Below are positions 1-6,694 of a stretch of DNA of 23,471 nt, in pieces. Source of the stretch: Pseudomonadota bacterium (GTDB lineage: Bacteria > Pseudomonadota > Alphaproteobacteria > Acetobacterales > Acetobacteraceae). Position numbers and translations under genes: made by a program. The notes beneath the pieces were generated by a model. The model searched no databases and was not told the origin of the DNA. It worked only from the letters and a program-made list of their open reading frames with translations. Location of the stretch: NCBI GenBank assembly GCA_021826485.1, contig JAKAZX010000011.1, forward strand, positions 1 to 23,471, written 5' to 3'. How positions within the stretch are numbered: the stretch's first letter is position 1; the number at the start of each line of letters is the position of its first letter.

Positions 1-25
1 GCCGCGCCGGCGGACGCCGGCGGGG

Positions 26-721
26 ATGACCGCGCCGCGCGTGCTGGTGCTCGCCTGCGGGGCGCTGGCGCGCGAGATCCTGTTCCTGCTGCCGCCCGAG
101 CGGTTCCCCACGATCGACCTGCACTGCCTGCCGGCCTCGCTGCACAACCATCCCCAGCGCATCGGCCCCGCCTTGCGCGCGGCGCTGGCCGAACGGGCGG
201 GCAAGTATGACCGCATCCTGATCGGCTATGGCGACTGCGGCAGCGGTGGCGCGGTGGATGCGGTGGCGGCGGAATTCGGGGCGACGCGCCTGCCGGGGCC
301 GCATTGCTACGCCTTCTTCCACGGCATTGCCGCGTTCGACCGCCTTGGCGACGCCGACATGCGCAGCTTCTACCTGACGGATTTCCTCGCCCGGCAGTTC
401 CGGACGCTGATCTGGGAGGGGCTGGGCCTGGACCGCCATCCCGAACTGCGCGACGCCTATTTCGCCCATTACGAGAAAGTCGTGTTCCTGGCGCAGACCG
501 AGGATGCCGCGCTGACCGCGGCCGCGCAGGCGGCGGCGGCGCAGCTCCGCCTCGGGTTCGAGCGGCGGTTCGTCGGCTATGGCGACCTTGCCACGGCACT
601 GCTGCTGGCGACGGCGGAGAGCGGGGGTGCCACGTCCTCCAGCGACCGGCGCTCGCTCGCCACGCCCAGCAACGCCTGCATCACGCCCGCGCCGACCATC
701 AGCGCGCCGCCGAGGATGTAG
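26..721 (+). CDS. DUF1638 domain protein
   Basis: The 231-residue product matches the DUF1638 family pattern as I know it: a CGALAREI start, a LHNHPQRI segment near residues 39-46, YGDCGSGG near 68-75, and an HCYAFFHG plus FYLTDF region in the middle. Its biochemical function is not established and I do not assign one. The family-like part ends near residue 195 (GYGDLATALL). The last 35-40 residues are Ser/Thr/Pro/Ala-rich and are encoded antisense to the end of the convergent MFS gene, so that tail is probably not conserved. The ATG at 26 is the first visible start, but the frame is open to the window edge, so a start outside the window cannot be excluded. No obvious Shine-Dalgarno sequence is visible. 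Confidence 0.8.
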   Translation: MTAPRVLVLACGALAREILFLLPPERFPTIDLHCLPASLHNHPQRIGPALRAALAERAGKYDRILIGYGDCGSGGAVDAVAAEFGATRLPGPHCYAFFHGIAAFDRLGDADMRSFYLTDFLARQFRTLIWEGLGLDRHPELRDAYFAHYEKVVFLAQTEDAALTAAAQAAAAQLRLGFERRFVGYGDLATALLLATAESGGATSSSDRRSLATPSNACITPAPTISAPPRM

Positions 722-2046
722 CCGGACAGGATATCGTGGCGCGAGCCGTTCTGGATCAGCGACCCGAACAGCAGCGGCCCGGCGATGCCGCCGACGCCCG
801 TGCCCAGGGCATAGAAGCAGGCGATGGCAACGGCGCGGACCTCCAGCGGGAAGCTTTCACCGACGGTGAGATAGGCCGAACTGGCGGCGGCCGAAGCGAC
901 GAAGAAAATGCCGCTCCAGGCCGCCGTCTGCGCCGCCGCGCCGAGCGTGCCCTGGGCGAACAGCCATCCGGTTCCGATCAGCAGGATGCCGGACAGCATG
1001 TAGGTGCCGGCGATCATGACCCTGCGCCCGATCGTGTCGAAGAACCGCCCGAGCAGCAGCGGGCCGGCAAAATTGCAGACGGCAAACGGCAGCATGAACC
1101 AGCCGACGCTGCGGGCCGGGACCTGATAGAACTTCGTCAGGATCAGCGCATAGGTGAAGAAGACCGCGTTGTAGCAGAAGGCCTGCGCGGCCATCAGCGC
1201 GACGCCGACCACCGTGCGGCGCCTGTATTGGGTCGCCAGCGTCCGCAGGCCGGCGCCGAACCAGCTTTTCACGTCGCAGCGCACGCGCAGCCGGGATTGC
1301 GGCACCGGCGGCAGAGCGCGGCCGGTCGCGGCCGCGACCCGCTGCTCGATCTGCGCCACCACCCGCTCCGCCGCAAGCGGCTGGCCGTGCGTCATCAGCC
1401 AGCGCGGGCTTTCGGGAATCCAGCGCCGCAGCAGCAGCACGACGAAGCCGATCACGCCGCCCACCACGAAGGCCGCGCGCCAGCCGAGATCGGGCGGCAC
1501 CATCGAAGGATCGAGCGCCGCGAGTGCCCCCAGCGCGCCCAGGGCGGCGCCGATCCAGAAGCTGCCGTTGATGACGATATCGGTGAAGCCGCGCAGCCGC
1601 GCGGGGATCAGTTCCTGGATGGTGGCATTGACCGCCGCATACTCGCCGCCGATCCCCGCCCCGGTCACTGCGCGGAACAGCGCGAAGGACCAGAAATTCC
1701 AGGCGAAGCCCGAGCAGATCGTGGCGATCAGATAGACCAGCACCGTGATGGTGAACAGTTTCTTGCGGCCCAGAAGATCGGTGAGCCAGCCGAAGAACAG
1801 CGCCCCGCCGACGGCGCCGGCAAGATAGGCGCTGGCCGCGGCACCGATCTGGGCGCTGTCGATCCGCAGCGTCCGGCTCTCGGTGATGGCGCCCGACAGC
1901 GAGCCGACCAGCGTGACTTCGAGCCCGTCGAGAATCCAGGTGATGCCCAGTGCGCAGACGACGAGCGTATGGAATCTGCTCCAGGGCAGCCGGTCGAGCC
2001 GGGCCGGAACATCCGTCTCGTGGGTCGCTGGCTCCCCGGTGTCCAC
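577..2046 (-). CDS. MFS transporter (sugar-porter / metabolite-H+ symporter type)
   Basis: This is a 489-residue integral membrane protein with about 12 hydrophobic segments. An MFS motif-A loop lies at residues 86-96 (GWLTDLLGRKK), with a second copy in the C-terminal half (GRFFDTIGRR). A GAGIGGEY segment near 129-136 and PESPRWL at 211-217 are typical of sugar porters and metabolite:H+ symporters. It should be a proton-coupled inner-membrane carrier; the substrate cannot be read from sequence. The start is GTG at 2046 with a weak ribosome site. It begins 36 nt after the ABC ATPase gene on the same strand, so it is probably the third gene of that operon, where permease genes would be expected. 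Its last ~48 codons overlap the convergent DUF1638 gene. Confidence 0.88.
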   Translation of the reverse strand: MDTGEPATHETDVPARLDRLPWSRFHTLVVCALGITWILDGLEVTLVGSLSGAITESRTLRIDSAQIGAAASAYLAGAVGGALFFGWLTDLLGRKKLFTITVLVYLIATICSGFAWNFWSFALFRAVTGAGIGGEYAAVNATIQELIPARLRGFTDIVINGSFWIGAALGALGALAALDPSMVPPDLGWRAAFVVGGVIGFVVLLLRRWIPESPRWLMTHGQPLAAERVVAQIEQRVAAATGRALPPVPQSRLRVRCDVKSWFGAGLRTLATQYRRRTVVGVALMAAQAFCYNAVFFTYALILTKFYQVPARSVGWFMLPFAVCNFAGPLLLGRFFDTIGRRVMIAGTYMLSGILLIGTGWLFAQGTLGAAAQTAAWSGIFFVASAAASSAYLTVGESFPLEVRAVAIACFYALGTGVGGIAGPLLFGSLIQNGSRHDILSGYILGGALMVGAGVMQALLGVASERRSLEDVAPPLSAVASSSAVARSP

Positions 2047-2082
2047 GCGGCGCCAACGCCGCGCGGTCGGGCGGGTTGCCCG

Positions 2083-3639
2083 TCAGGCGGCCGCGCGCAG
2101 CCCCAGCATGTACGGGCCGAGCGCCTCCGGGCTGAGCGTCGCATCGTTTTCCAGCTTCGCGACGATGCGGCCGCCGAACATCACCGCGAGCCGGTCGGAG
2201 AGCGAGAGCAGCTCGTCCAGATCGGCGGAAATGAGCAGGACCGCGGCGCCGCGTTCGGCGAGACCGATGATGCGGGAGCGGATGAAGGCCGCGGCCTGGA
2301 TGTCGATGCCGCGGGTCGGCTGATCGGCGATCAGCAGCTTTGGCTGCCCGGAGAACTCGCGCGCCGCGATCAGCTTCTGCGCATTGCCGCCGGAGAGCGA
2401 TGCCAGGGGCTGGCGCGGGCTGGTCGATCGCACGTCATAGCTGCGGATCAGCTCCACCGCCTGCCGCTCCACCGCCGCCCGGCGCAGGAACGGTCCCCAT
2501 CGGAGCGACGGCGATCGATGCAGGCCGCCGATCACGTTGTCGGTCAGGCTCAGCGTGCGGGCACCGCCATCGGCATAGCGGTCCGCCGGCAGGTGCGCCA
2601 TCCCGCGCTGCCGCAGCGCCGCCGTGTCCAGCGTGTCGAGGTCTCGGCCCAGCACCTGCACGGAGCCGCCGGTCAGCCGGCGCTGCCCGGTCAGCGCCGC
2701 CACCAGCCCACGCTGACCGCTGCCGTCGACGCCGGCGATGCCGAGAATCTCGCCCGCGTGCAGAGTGAGCGAGACGCCATCGAGCGGATCGGCGGCATGC
2801 AGCGGCGGCATCTTCATGTTCACCGCGCGCAGTATTTCCTTACCCGGCTGATGCCCCCGGCCGCGCCGCACCGGTCGCACGTCCCGCCCCATGACCAGCC
2901 GGGCGATGGTGTCGTCATCGAGGTCGGCAATCGCAGCGTCGCCGGTGACTTCGCCCTGCCGCAGCACCGTCACGTGGTCGGCGAGCGCCCGCACTTCGCG
3001 AAGCTTGTGGCTGATGAAGATGATGCTCAGCCCGCTTGCCCGCAGATGGTGCAGGCGGGCGAACAATTCCTCGGTCTCCTGCGGTGTCAGTACGGCGGTC
3101 GGTTCATCCAGGATCAGCAGCCGCACGTTGCGTGCGAGCGCCTTGAGGATCTCGACCTTCTGCTGTGCGGCCACCGAAAGCGCGCCGACCCGCATGTCCG
3201 GATCGACCGCGAGATGGAAGCGCTCGGAAAGCCGCAGGATGTCGGCACGAGCCGCCGCGCGGTCGATCAGCGGCCCCCGCGTCGGCTCCCGCCCCAGTAC
3301 GATGTTCTCGGCGACGGTGAGCGACGGCACCAGCGAGAAATGCTGATGCACCATGCCGATCCCGGCGGCGGCGGCGGCGCGCGGCGAATGATGGGCGCCC
3401 GCGGGCCGGCCGGCGATCAAAACCTCGCCGCCGGTCGGTGCCTCCAGCCCGAACAGGCACTTCATCAAGGTGGACTTGCCGGCACCGTTTTCGCCGCAGA
3501 TTGCGTGGCAGGTGCCGTCGTTCACGCTGAACGAGACACCGCGCAGCGCAACGACGCCGTTCGGGTAGCGCTTGGTGACGTTGCGGAACGCCACCAGGCT
3601 GGTCATGGCCGGCGCCGGACTTCCGGCCGGCATGTCCAT
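2083..3639 (-). CDS. ABC transporter ATP-binding protein, tandem NBD (BmpC/NupO/RbsA-like)
   Basis: The 518-residue protein has two nucleotide-binding domains. NBD1 has Walker A GENGAGKST at 49-57, a Q-loop around MVHQHF at 96-101, a signature LSVAAQQ at 154-160 (usually LSVGxQ, here the Gly is Ala) and Walker B LLILDEP at 174-180. NBD2 has a degenerate Walker A (GVDGSGQRG, 303-311), normal for this family, and an intact LSGGN at 415-419. This layout is that of nucleoside or sugar importers paired with BMP-type binding proteins. The ATG start at 3639 shares one base with the stop of the upstream binding-protein gene, implying translational coupling. An internal ATG at 3606 is an alternative start. 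No membrane permease gene lies nearby. Confidence 0.9.
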   Translation of the reverse strand: MDMPAGSPAPAMTSLVAFRNVTKRYPNGVVALRGVSFSVNDGTCHAICGENGAGKSTLMKCLFGLEAPTGGEVLIAGRPAGAHHSPRAAAAAGIGMVHQHFSLVPSLTVAENIVLGREPTRGPLIDRAAARADILRLSERFHLAVDPDMRVGALSVAAQQKVEILKALARNVRLLILDEPTAVLTPQETEELFARLHHLRASGLSIIFISHKLREVRALADHVTVLRQGEVTGDAAIADLDDDTIARLVMGRDVRPVRRGRGHQPGKEILRAVNMKMPPLHAADPLDGVSLTLHAGEILGIAGVDGSGQRGLVAALTGQRRLTGGSVQVLGRDLDTLDTAALRQRGMAHLPADRYADGGARTLSLTDNVIGGLHRSPSLRWGPFLRRAAVERQAVELIRSYDVRSTSPRQPLASLSGGNAQKLIAAREFSGQPKLLIADQPTRGIDIQAAAFIRSRIIGLAERGAAVLLISADLDELLSLSDRLAVMFGGRIVAKLENDATLSPEALGPYMLGLRAAA

Positions 3640-4742
3640 CAGGGGCGAACGCTGTCCCGCAAGGTCGCGACCTGCGCCGTCGTCATCCCGAAGGCGGTCG
3701 GCACCACGATCTTTCCCGCGGCGATGTCCGCCTCGGCACTATCGACCTTCTGGCGCACGTCGGCGGGCACGAGCTTCTCGTAGACCGCGTTCTTGACGAT
3801 GCCGACGGCCCCTTCCTTCAGGCCGAGCGATTCGGTGCGACCCACCGGGAGCTTGCCGGCCTCCAGCAGGTCGAAGGCGCGCAGAAGGCTGTTGTCCACG
3901 CGCTTGAGGACGGATGTGACCACCTTGTCCGCGGTCGCCGGGTCGCTTTTGCGGAAGATGGCTTCCTGATCGGAGTCGACGCCGATCGCCAGCCGGTCCA
4001 TGTCCTTGGCGGCGGCGAGCTGGCCGAGACCGGCCTGTCCGGCGACGTTGAAGCCGATGCCGACGCCGGAGCGGTACTGGACCAGCGCCAGTTCCTTGCC
4101 CTTGGCGGCGTCCGAGAAGCTGCCGATATACGAAACGGCGACCTTCGCCGCGGGATTGATCGACTGCGCACCGGCGACATAGCCGGCCAGGAAGTCGTTG
4201 ATCACCGGGATATCGATGCCGCCCAGGAAGCCCAGCGCCGTCCCGTCCTTGGCCGGAATCGCCCCGGACTTCACCATGCCTTCCGCCATCACGCCGGCCA
4301 GGAAGGAGGCTTCATTCTGCTTGTAGACGATGGAATAGACGTTCTTGTTCTGGCCTTTCGAATAGTCCATCGACGAGTCGAAAATCACGAATGTGCGGTC
4401 CGGATGGTCCTTGGCCACTGGCGCCAGGATATCCGGAAGCTGGTACGTGCCGCAGATGATCATATCCCAGTTCTGGCCGGCGATATCCTCGAAGGTGGGC
4501 TGCCATTTGCTCTGATCGTAGCCCATTTCGATGACGCGCGTCTGTACGTCGTTGCCGTATTTCTGCTTGATGAGCTGCATTCCGTGATTGGCGGAATCGA
4601 AGAAGGACTTGTCGCCCAGGGTGCCGCTGACCAGGAGCACCACCCGCTTCTGGGCCGCCTGGGCGGTGCCGGCGGCCAGCGCCAGCGTGGCCGCAAGGAC
4701 CGAGCCAAGGGCGACGGAGAGCAGGTAACGTCTCGCTTTCAT
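3639..4742 (-). CDS. BMP-family ABC transporter substrate-binding protein
   Basis: The protein is 367 residues from the chosen ATG at 4742, which is followed by a clear signal peptide (KARR, a hydrophobic stretch, then a signal-peptidase-I-like TAQA-AQ end near residue 29) and preceded by a GGGA ribosome site. An upstream in-frame start at 4817 would put 25 non-signal residues in front and is less likely. Family features are a GDKSFFDSANHG ligand-loop segment near the N-terminus and a GVDSDQ motif in the second lobe, as in PnrA/TmpC-like purine nucleoside receptors. There is no lipobox cysteine, so it is probably soluble in the periplasm. The substrate is inferred only by family: nucleosides or a related ligand. 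It is the first gene of the operon with the ABC ATPase and MFS genes. Confidence 0.88.
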   Translation of the reverse strand: MKARRYLLSVALGSVLAATLALAAGTAQAAQKRVVLLVSGTLGDKSFFDSANHGMQLIKQKYGNDVQTRVIEMGYDQSKWQPTFEDIAGQNWDMIICGTYQLPDILAPVAKDHPDRTFVIFDSSMDYSKGQNKNVYSIVYKQNEASFLAGVMAEGMVKSGAIPAKDGTALGFLGGIDIPVINDFLAGYVAGAQSINPAAKVAVSYIGSFSDAAKGKELALVQYRSGVGIGFNVAGQAGLGQLAAAKDMDRLAIGVDSDQEAIFRKSDPATADKVVTSVLKRVDNSLLRAFDLLEAGKLPVGRTESLGLKEGAVGIVKNAVYEKLVPADVRQKVDSAEADIAAGKIVVPTAFGMTTAQVATLRDSVRP

Positions 4743-4886
4743 GACAAATCCCGCGGCTGATGGTGCGACTGGCGCCAAGGTGAACGGTGCTTCAGGGAAG
4801 CGTAAACCCAGTTGCATTTGCCGCGCCAGGGGGGATGTTGCGGCCTGCGAGCCACCCCGCCCGGTCTGTCCCGCGGCCCCGCCGGT

Positions 4887-4916
4887 TTGACAGTGCGCAT
4901 TCGGCCGCCCTATAGG
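4887..4916 (+). promoter_or_regulatory. Probable sigma-70-type promoter of rpsD
   Basis: A perfect -35 hexamer TTGACA (4887-4892) is followed after 18 bp by TATAGG (4911-4916). Transcription would begin near 4923, giving an rpsD leader of roughly 110 nt. It is the best promoter match I found in the window, and its position fits a highly expressed ribosomal gene. Confidence 0.6.
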
Positions 4917-4996
4917 CGCCGCATTGCCGGGAACGTGGACGGGCGATACCGCCTGATCCCGCCTTTGCGCGTTTGCATGGGCCTACCGGTGCAACA

Positions 4997-5015
4997 GGCG
5001 ACCGTTGCGGTCGCC
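4997..5015 (+). promoter_or_regulatory. Leader hairpin just upstream of rpsD
   Basis: A perfect inverted repeat, GGCGACCG / CGGTCGCC with a 3-nt TTG between the arms, lies 20 nt before the rpsD GTG and 6 nt before the AAGG at 5022-5025. It could be part of an S4 autoregulatory leader, since S4 represses its own mRNA in other bacteria. That role is inference; only the repeat is seen. Confidence 0.4.
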
Positions 5016-5035
5016 AGAAACAAGGTCTGGGTGCA

Positions 5036-5653
5036 GTGACCAAGCGTGTTGAGAGCAAGTATAAGATCAATCGCCGCCTTGGCGTGAATTTGTGGGGCAG
5101 GCCGAAATCCCCGCTGTCGAAGCGCGAATATGGCCCCGGGCAGCACGGCCAGCGCCGCAAGGGGAAGCCCACCGACTTCGGCGTGCAGTTGATGGCGAAG
5201 CAGAAGCTGAAGGGCTATTACGGCAATATCGGCGAGAAGCAGTTTCACAAATACTATGTCGAGGCGGTCCGGCGCAAGGGCGACACCTCGGAGAACCTGA
5301 TCGAACTGCTGGAGCGCCGGCTGGACGCCGTTGTGTATCGCATGAAATTCGCGATGACCCCGTTCGCCGCCCGGCAGTTCGTCAACCACGGCCACGTCAC
5401 CGTCAACGGCAAGCGGGTGAACATCCCGAGCTTTCAGGTGCGCGACAACGACGTGATCGAAGTGCGGGAGAAGTCCAAGCAGCTCGTCGTGGTGCTGGAC
5501 GCCGTGCAGAACTCCGAGCGGGATGTGCCGGAATATCTCGAGGTCGATCACCGCGCCATGAAGGGGCGGTTCACCCGCCCGCCGAAGCTTTCGGACGTTC
5601 CGTTCCCGGTGCAGATGGAACCCAACCTCGTCGTCGAGTTCTATTCGCGGTAA
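5036..5653 (+). CDS. rpsD: 30S ribosomal protein S4
   Basis: This 205-residue protein binds 16S rRNA, nucleates assembly of the 30S body and contributes to decoding accuracy. It shows the S4 hallmarks WGRPKS, REYGPGQHGQRRKGK and KQKLKGYYG near the N-terminus, and an S4 RNA-binding domain in the middle (LLERRLDAVVYR, FVNHGHVTVNGKRVNIPS). I chose the GTG at 5036 because it gives the family's standard TKRxESKYKI N-terminus and usual length; the in-frame ATG at 4973 would add 21 unmatched residues lying across the leader hairpin. An AAGG ribosome site at 5022-5025 precedes it. The next gene follows after 17 nt and is probably cotranscribed. Confidence 0.97.
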   Translation: MTKRVESKYKINRRLGVNLWGRPKSPLSKREYGPGQHGQRRKGKPTDFGVQLMAKQKLKGYYGNIGEKQFHKYYVEAVRRKGDTSENLIELLERRLDAVVYRMKFAMTPFAARQFVNHGHVTVNGKRVNIPSFQVRDNDVIEVREKSKQLVVVLDAVQNSERDVPEYLEVDHRAMKGRFTRPPKLSDVPFPVQMEPNLVVEFYSR

Positions 5654-5670
5654 GCCGCGGGATCCGAGGG

Positions 5671-6654
5671 GTGAACCCGATCCTGGTGGAAGTGACGCGC
5701 GGCGGGCGGGTGGAATCCACCCACCGCGGCGCCGTCGCGGTGTGCGATGCGAAGGGCGGCGTGGTGTTCGCCGCCGGCGATATCGACGCCGCCGTGTTTC
5801 CCCGATCGGCTGTCAAGGCGTTCCAGGCGCTGCCGCTGATCGAAAGCGGCGCCGCCGACAGGGTGGGGCTGACGGCCGCGGAAATCGCGCTGGCCTGCGC
5901 GTCGCATGGCGGCGAGGGCGAACATACGGCAACGGCCCGATCGATGCTCGCCAAGGCAGGGCGGGACGAAGCCTGCCTGGAATGCGGCGCGCACTGGCCG
6001 TACGACACGGCGGCGACGCAGCGCCTGGTGCGGGCCGGCGAAACGCCGAGCGCATTGCACAACAACTGTTCCGGCAAGCATTCCGGCTTCATCTGTCTGG
6101 CCTGTGCAAGCGGCGATGACCCGGCGGGCTATGTGCGACCCGACCATCCGACGATGCAGCGGGTGACGCAGGCGCTCGCGGCGATGACCGGCGTCAGCCT
6201 GGACGCGCGCAACCGGGCGACCGACGGCTGCTCCATCCCGACCTATGCGATCCCGCTGCGGGCGCTGGCGCTGGGCTTCGCCCGGTTCGGCGTCGCGGAC
6301 GGCGCCGCAGCGCGGATCCGCGCTGCCGTGGCGGCGCATCCGTTCATGGTGGGCGGCACGGGCCGGTTCGATACCGTGCTCATGCAGGCGCTGGGCGCGC
6401 GGGCTTTCGTCAAGAGCGGGGCGGAAGGCGTGCATTGCGCGGCGCTTCCCGAACTCGGTCTCGGCATCGCGGTGAAATGCGAAGACGGCGCCGCGCGGGC
6501 GGGCGATCTGGTGTGCGCCATCCTGATCGACCGGCTGCTGGGCGGCGGCGTGCCGGAACGGCTGGTGCGACCGGAGCTGCGAAACTGGAACGACATCCCG
6601 GTGGGCGCGATCCGCCCCGCCGACACGCTCGCGGGCGTCAAGCACGCCGGCTGA
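5671..6654 (+). CDS. Asparaginase II (ReAV-type, Asparaginase_II family)
   Basis: The 327-residue enzyme is predicted to hydrolyse L-asparagine to aspartate and ammonia in the cytoplasm. It belongs to the Rhizobium etli inducible asparaginase family, unrelated to AnsA/AnsB. Visible family residues are a Ser-x-x-Lys pair (S46, K49), a second serine in ASHGG (S78), Cys133 and Lys136 in NNCSGKHSG, and Cys187 in TDGCSIPTYA. The Cys/Lys/Cys set corresponds to the zinc site described for ReAV, with numbering offset by two. The GTG start at 5671 has a GGGA ribosome site 8 nt upstream; the frame is open further upstream but that part only shadows rpsD. Placement 17 nt behind rpsD suggests readthrough expression from its promoter. 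Confidence 0.88.
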   Translation: MNPILVEVTRGGRVESTHRGAVAVCDAKGGVVFAAGDIDAAVFPRSAVKAFQALPLIESGAADRVGLTAAEIALACASHGGEGEHTATARSMLAKAGRDEACLECGAHWPYDTAATQRLVRAGETPSALHNNCSGKHSGFICLACASGDDPAGYVRPDHPTMQRVTQALAAMTGVSLDARNRATDGCSIPTYAIPLRALALGFARFGVADGAAARIRAAVAAHPFMVGGTGRFDTVLMQALGARAFVKSGAEGVHCAALPELGLGIAVKCEDGAARAGDLVCAILIDRLLGGGVPERLVRPELRNWNDIPVGAIRPADTLAGVKHAG

Positions 6655-6663
6655 CGGCCGGAC

Positions 6664-6682
6664 TCCCGGGCAGCGTCCGGGA
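6664..6682. terminator. Hairpin between convergent asparaginase and typA genes
   Basis: TCCCGG (6664-6669) and CCGGGA (6677-6682) form a 6-bp stem with a 7-nt loop in the 40-nt gap between two converging genes. No T-run follows on either strand, so termination here is only plausible. Confidence 0.3.
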
Positions 6683-6694
6683 TCGCCGCCCGGT

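Noticed and set aside
304..3783. Open plus-strand frame of 1159 codons across the MFS, ABC and BMP genes
   Set aside because: It runs antisense to three genes with clear domains, its translation is rich in Arg/Ala/Gln/His without any recognisable domain, and long antisense frames are common in high-GC DNA.
5092..5670. N-terminal extension of the asparaginase frame back into rpsD
   Set aside because: The extra residues are an out-of-frame reading of rpsD; the family N-terminus begins at the GTG at 5671.
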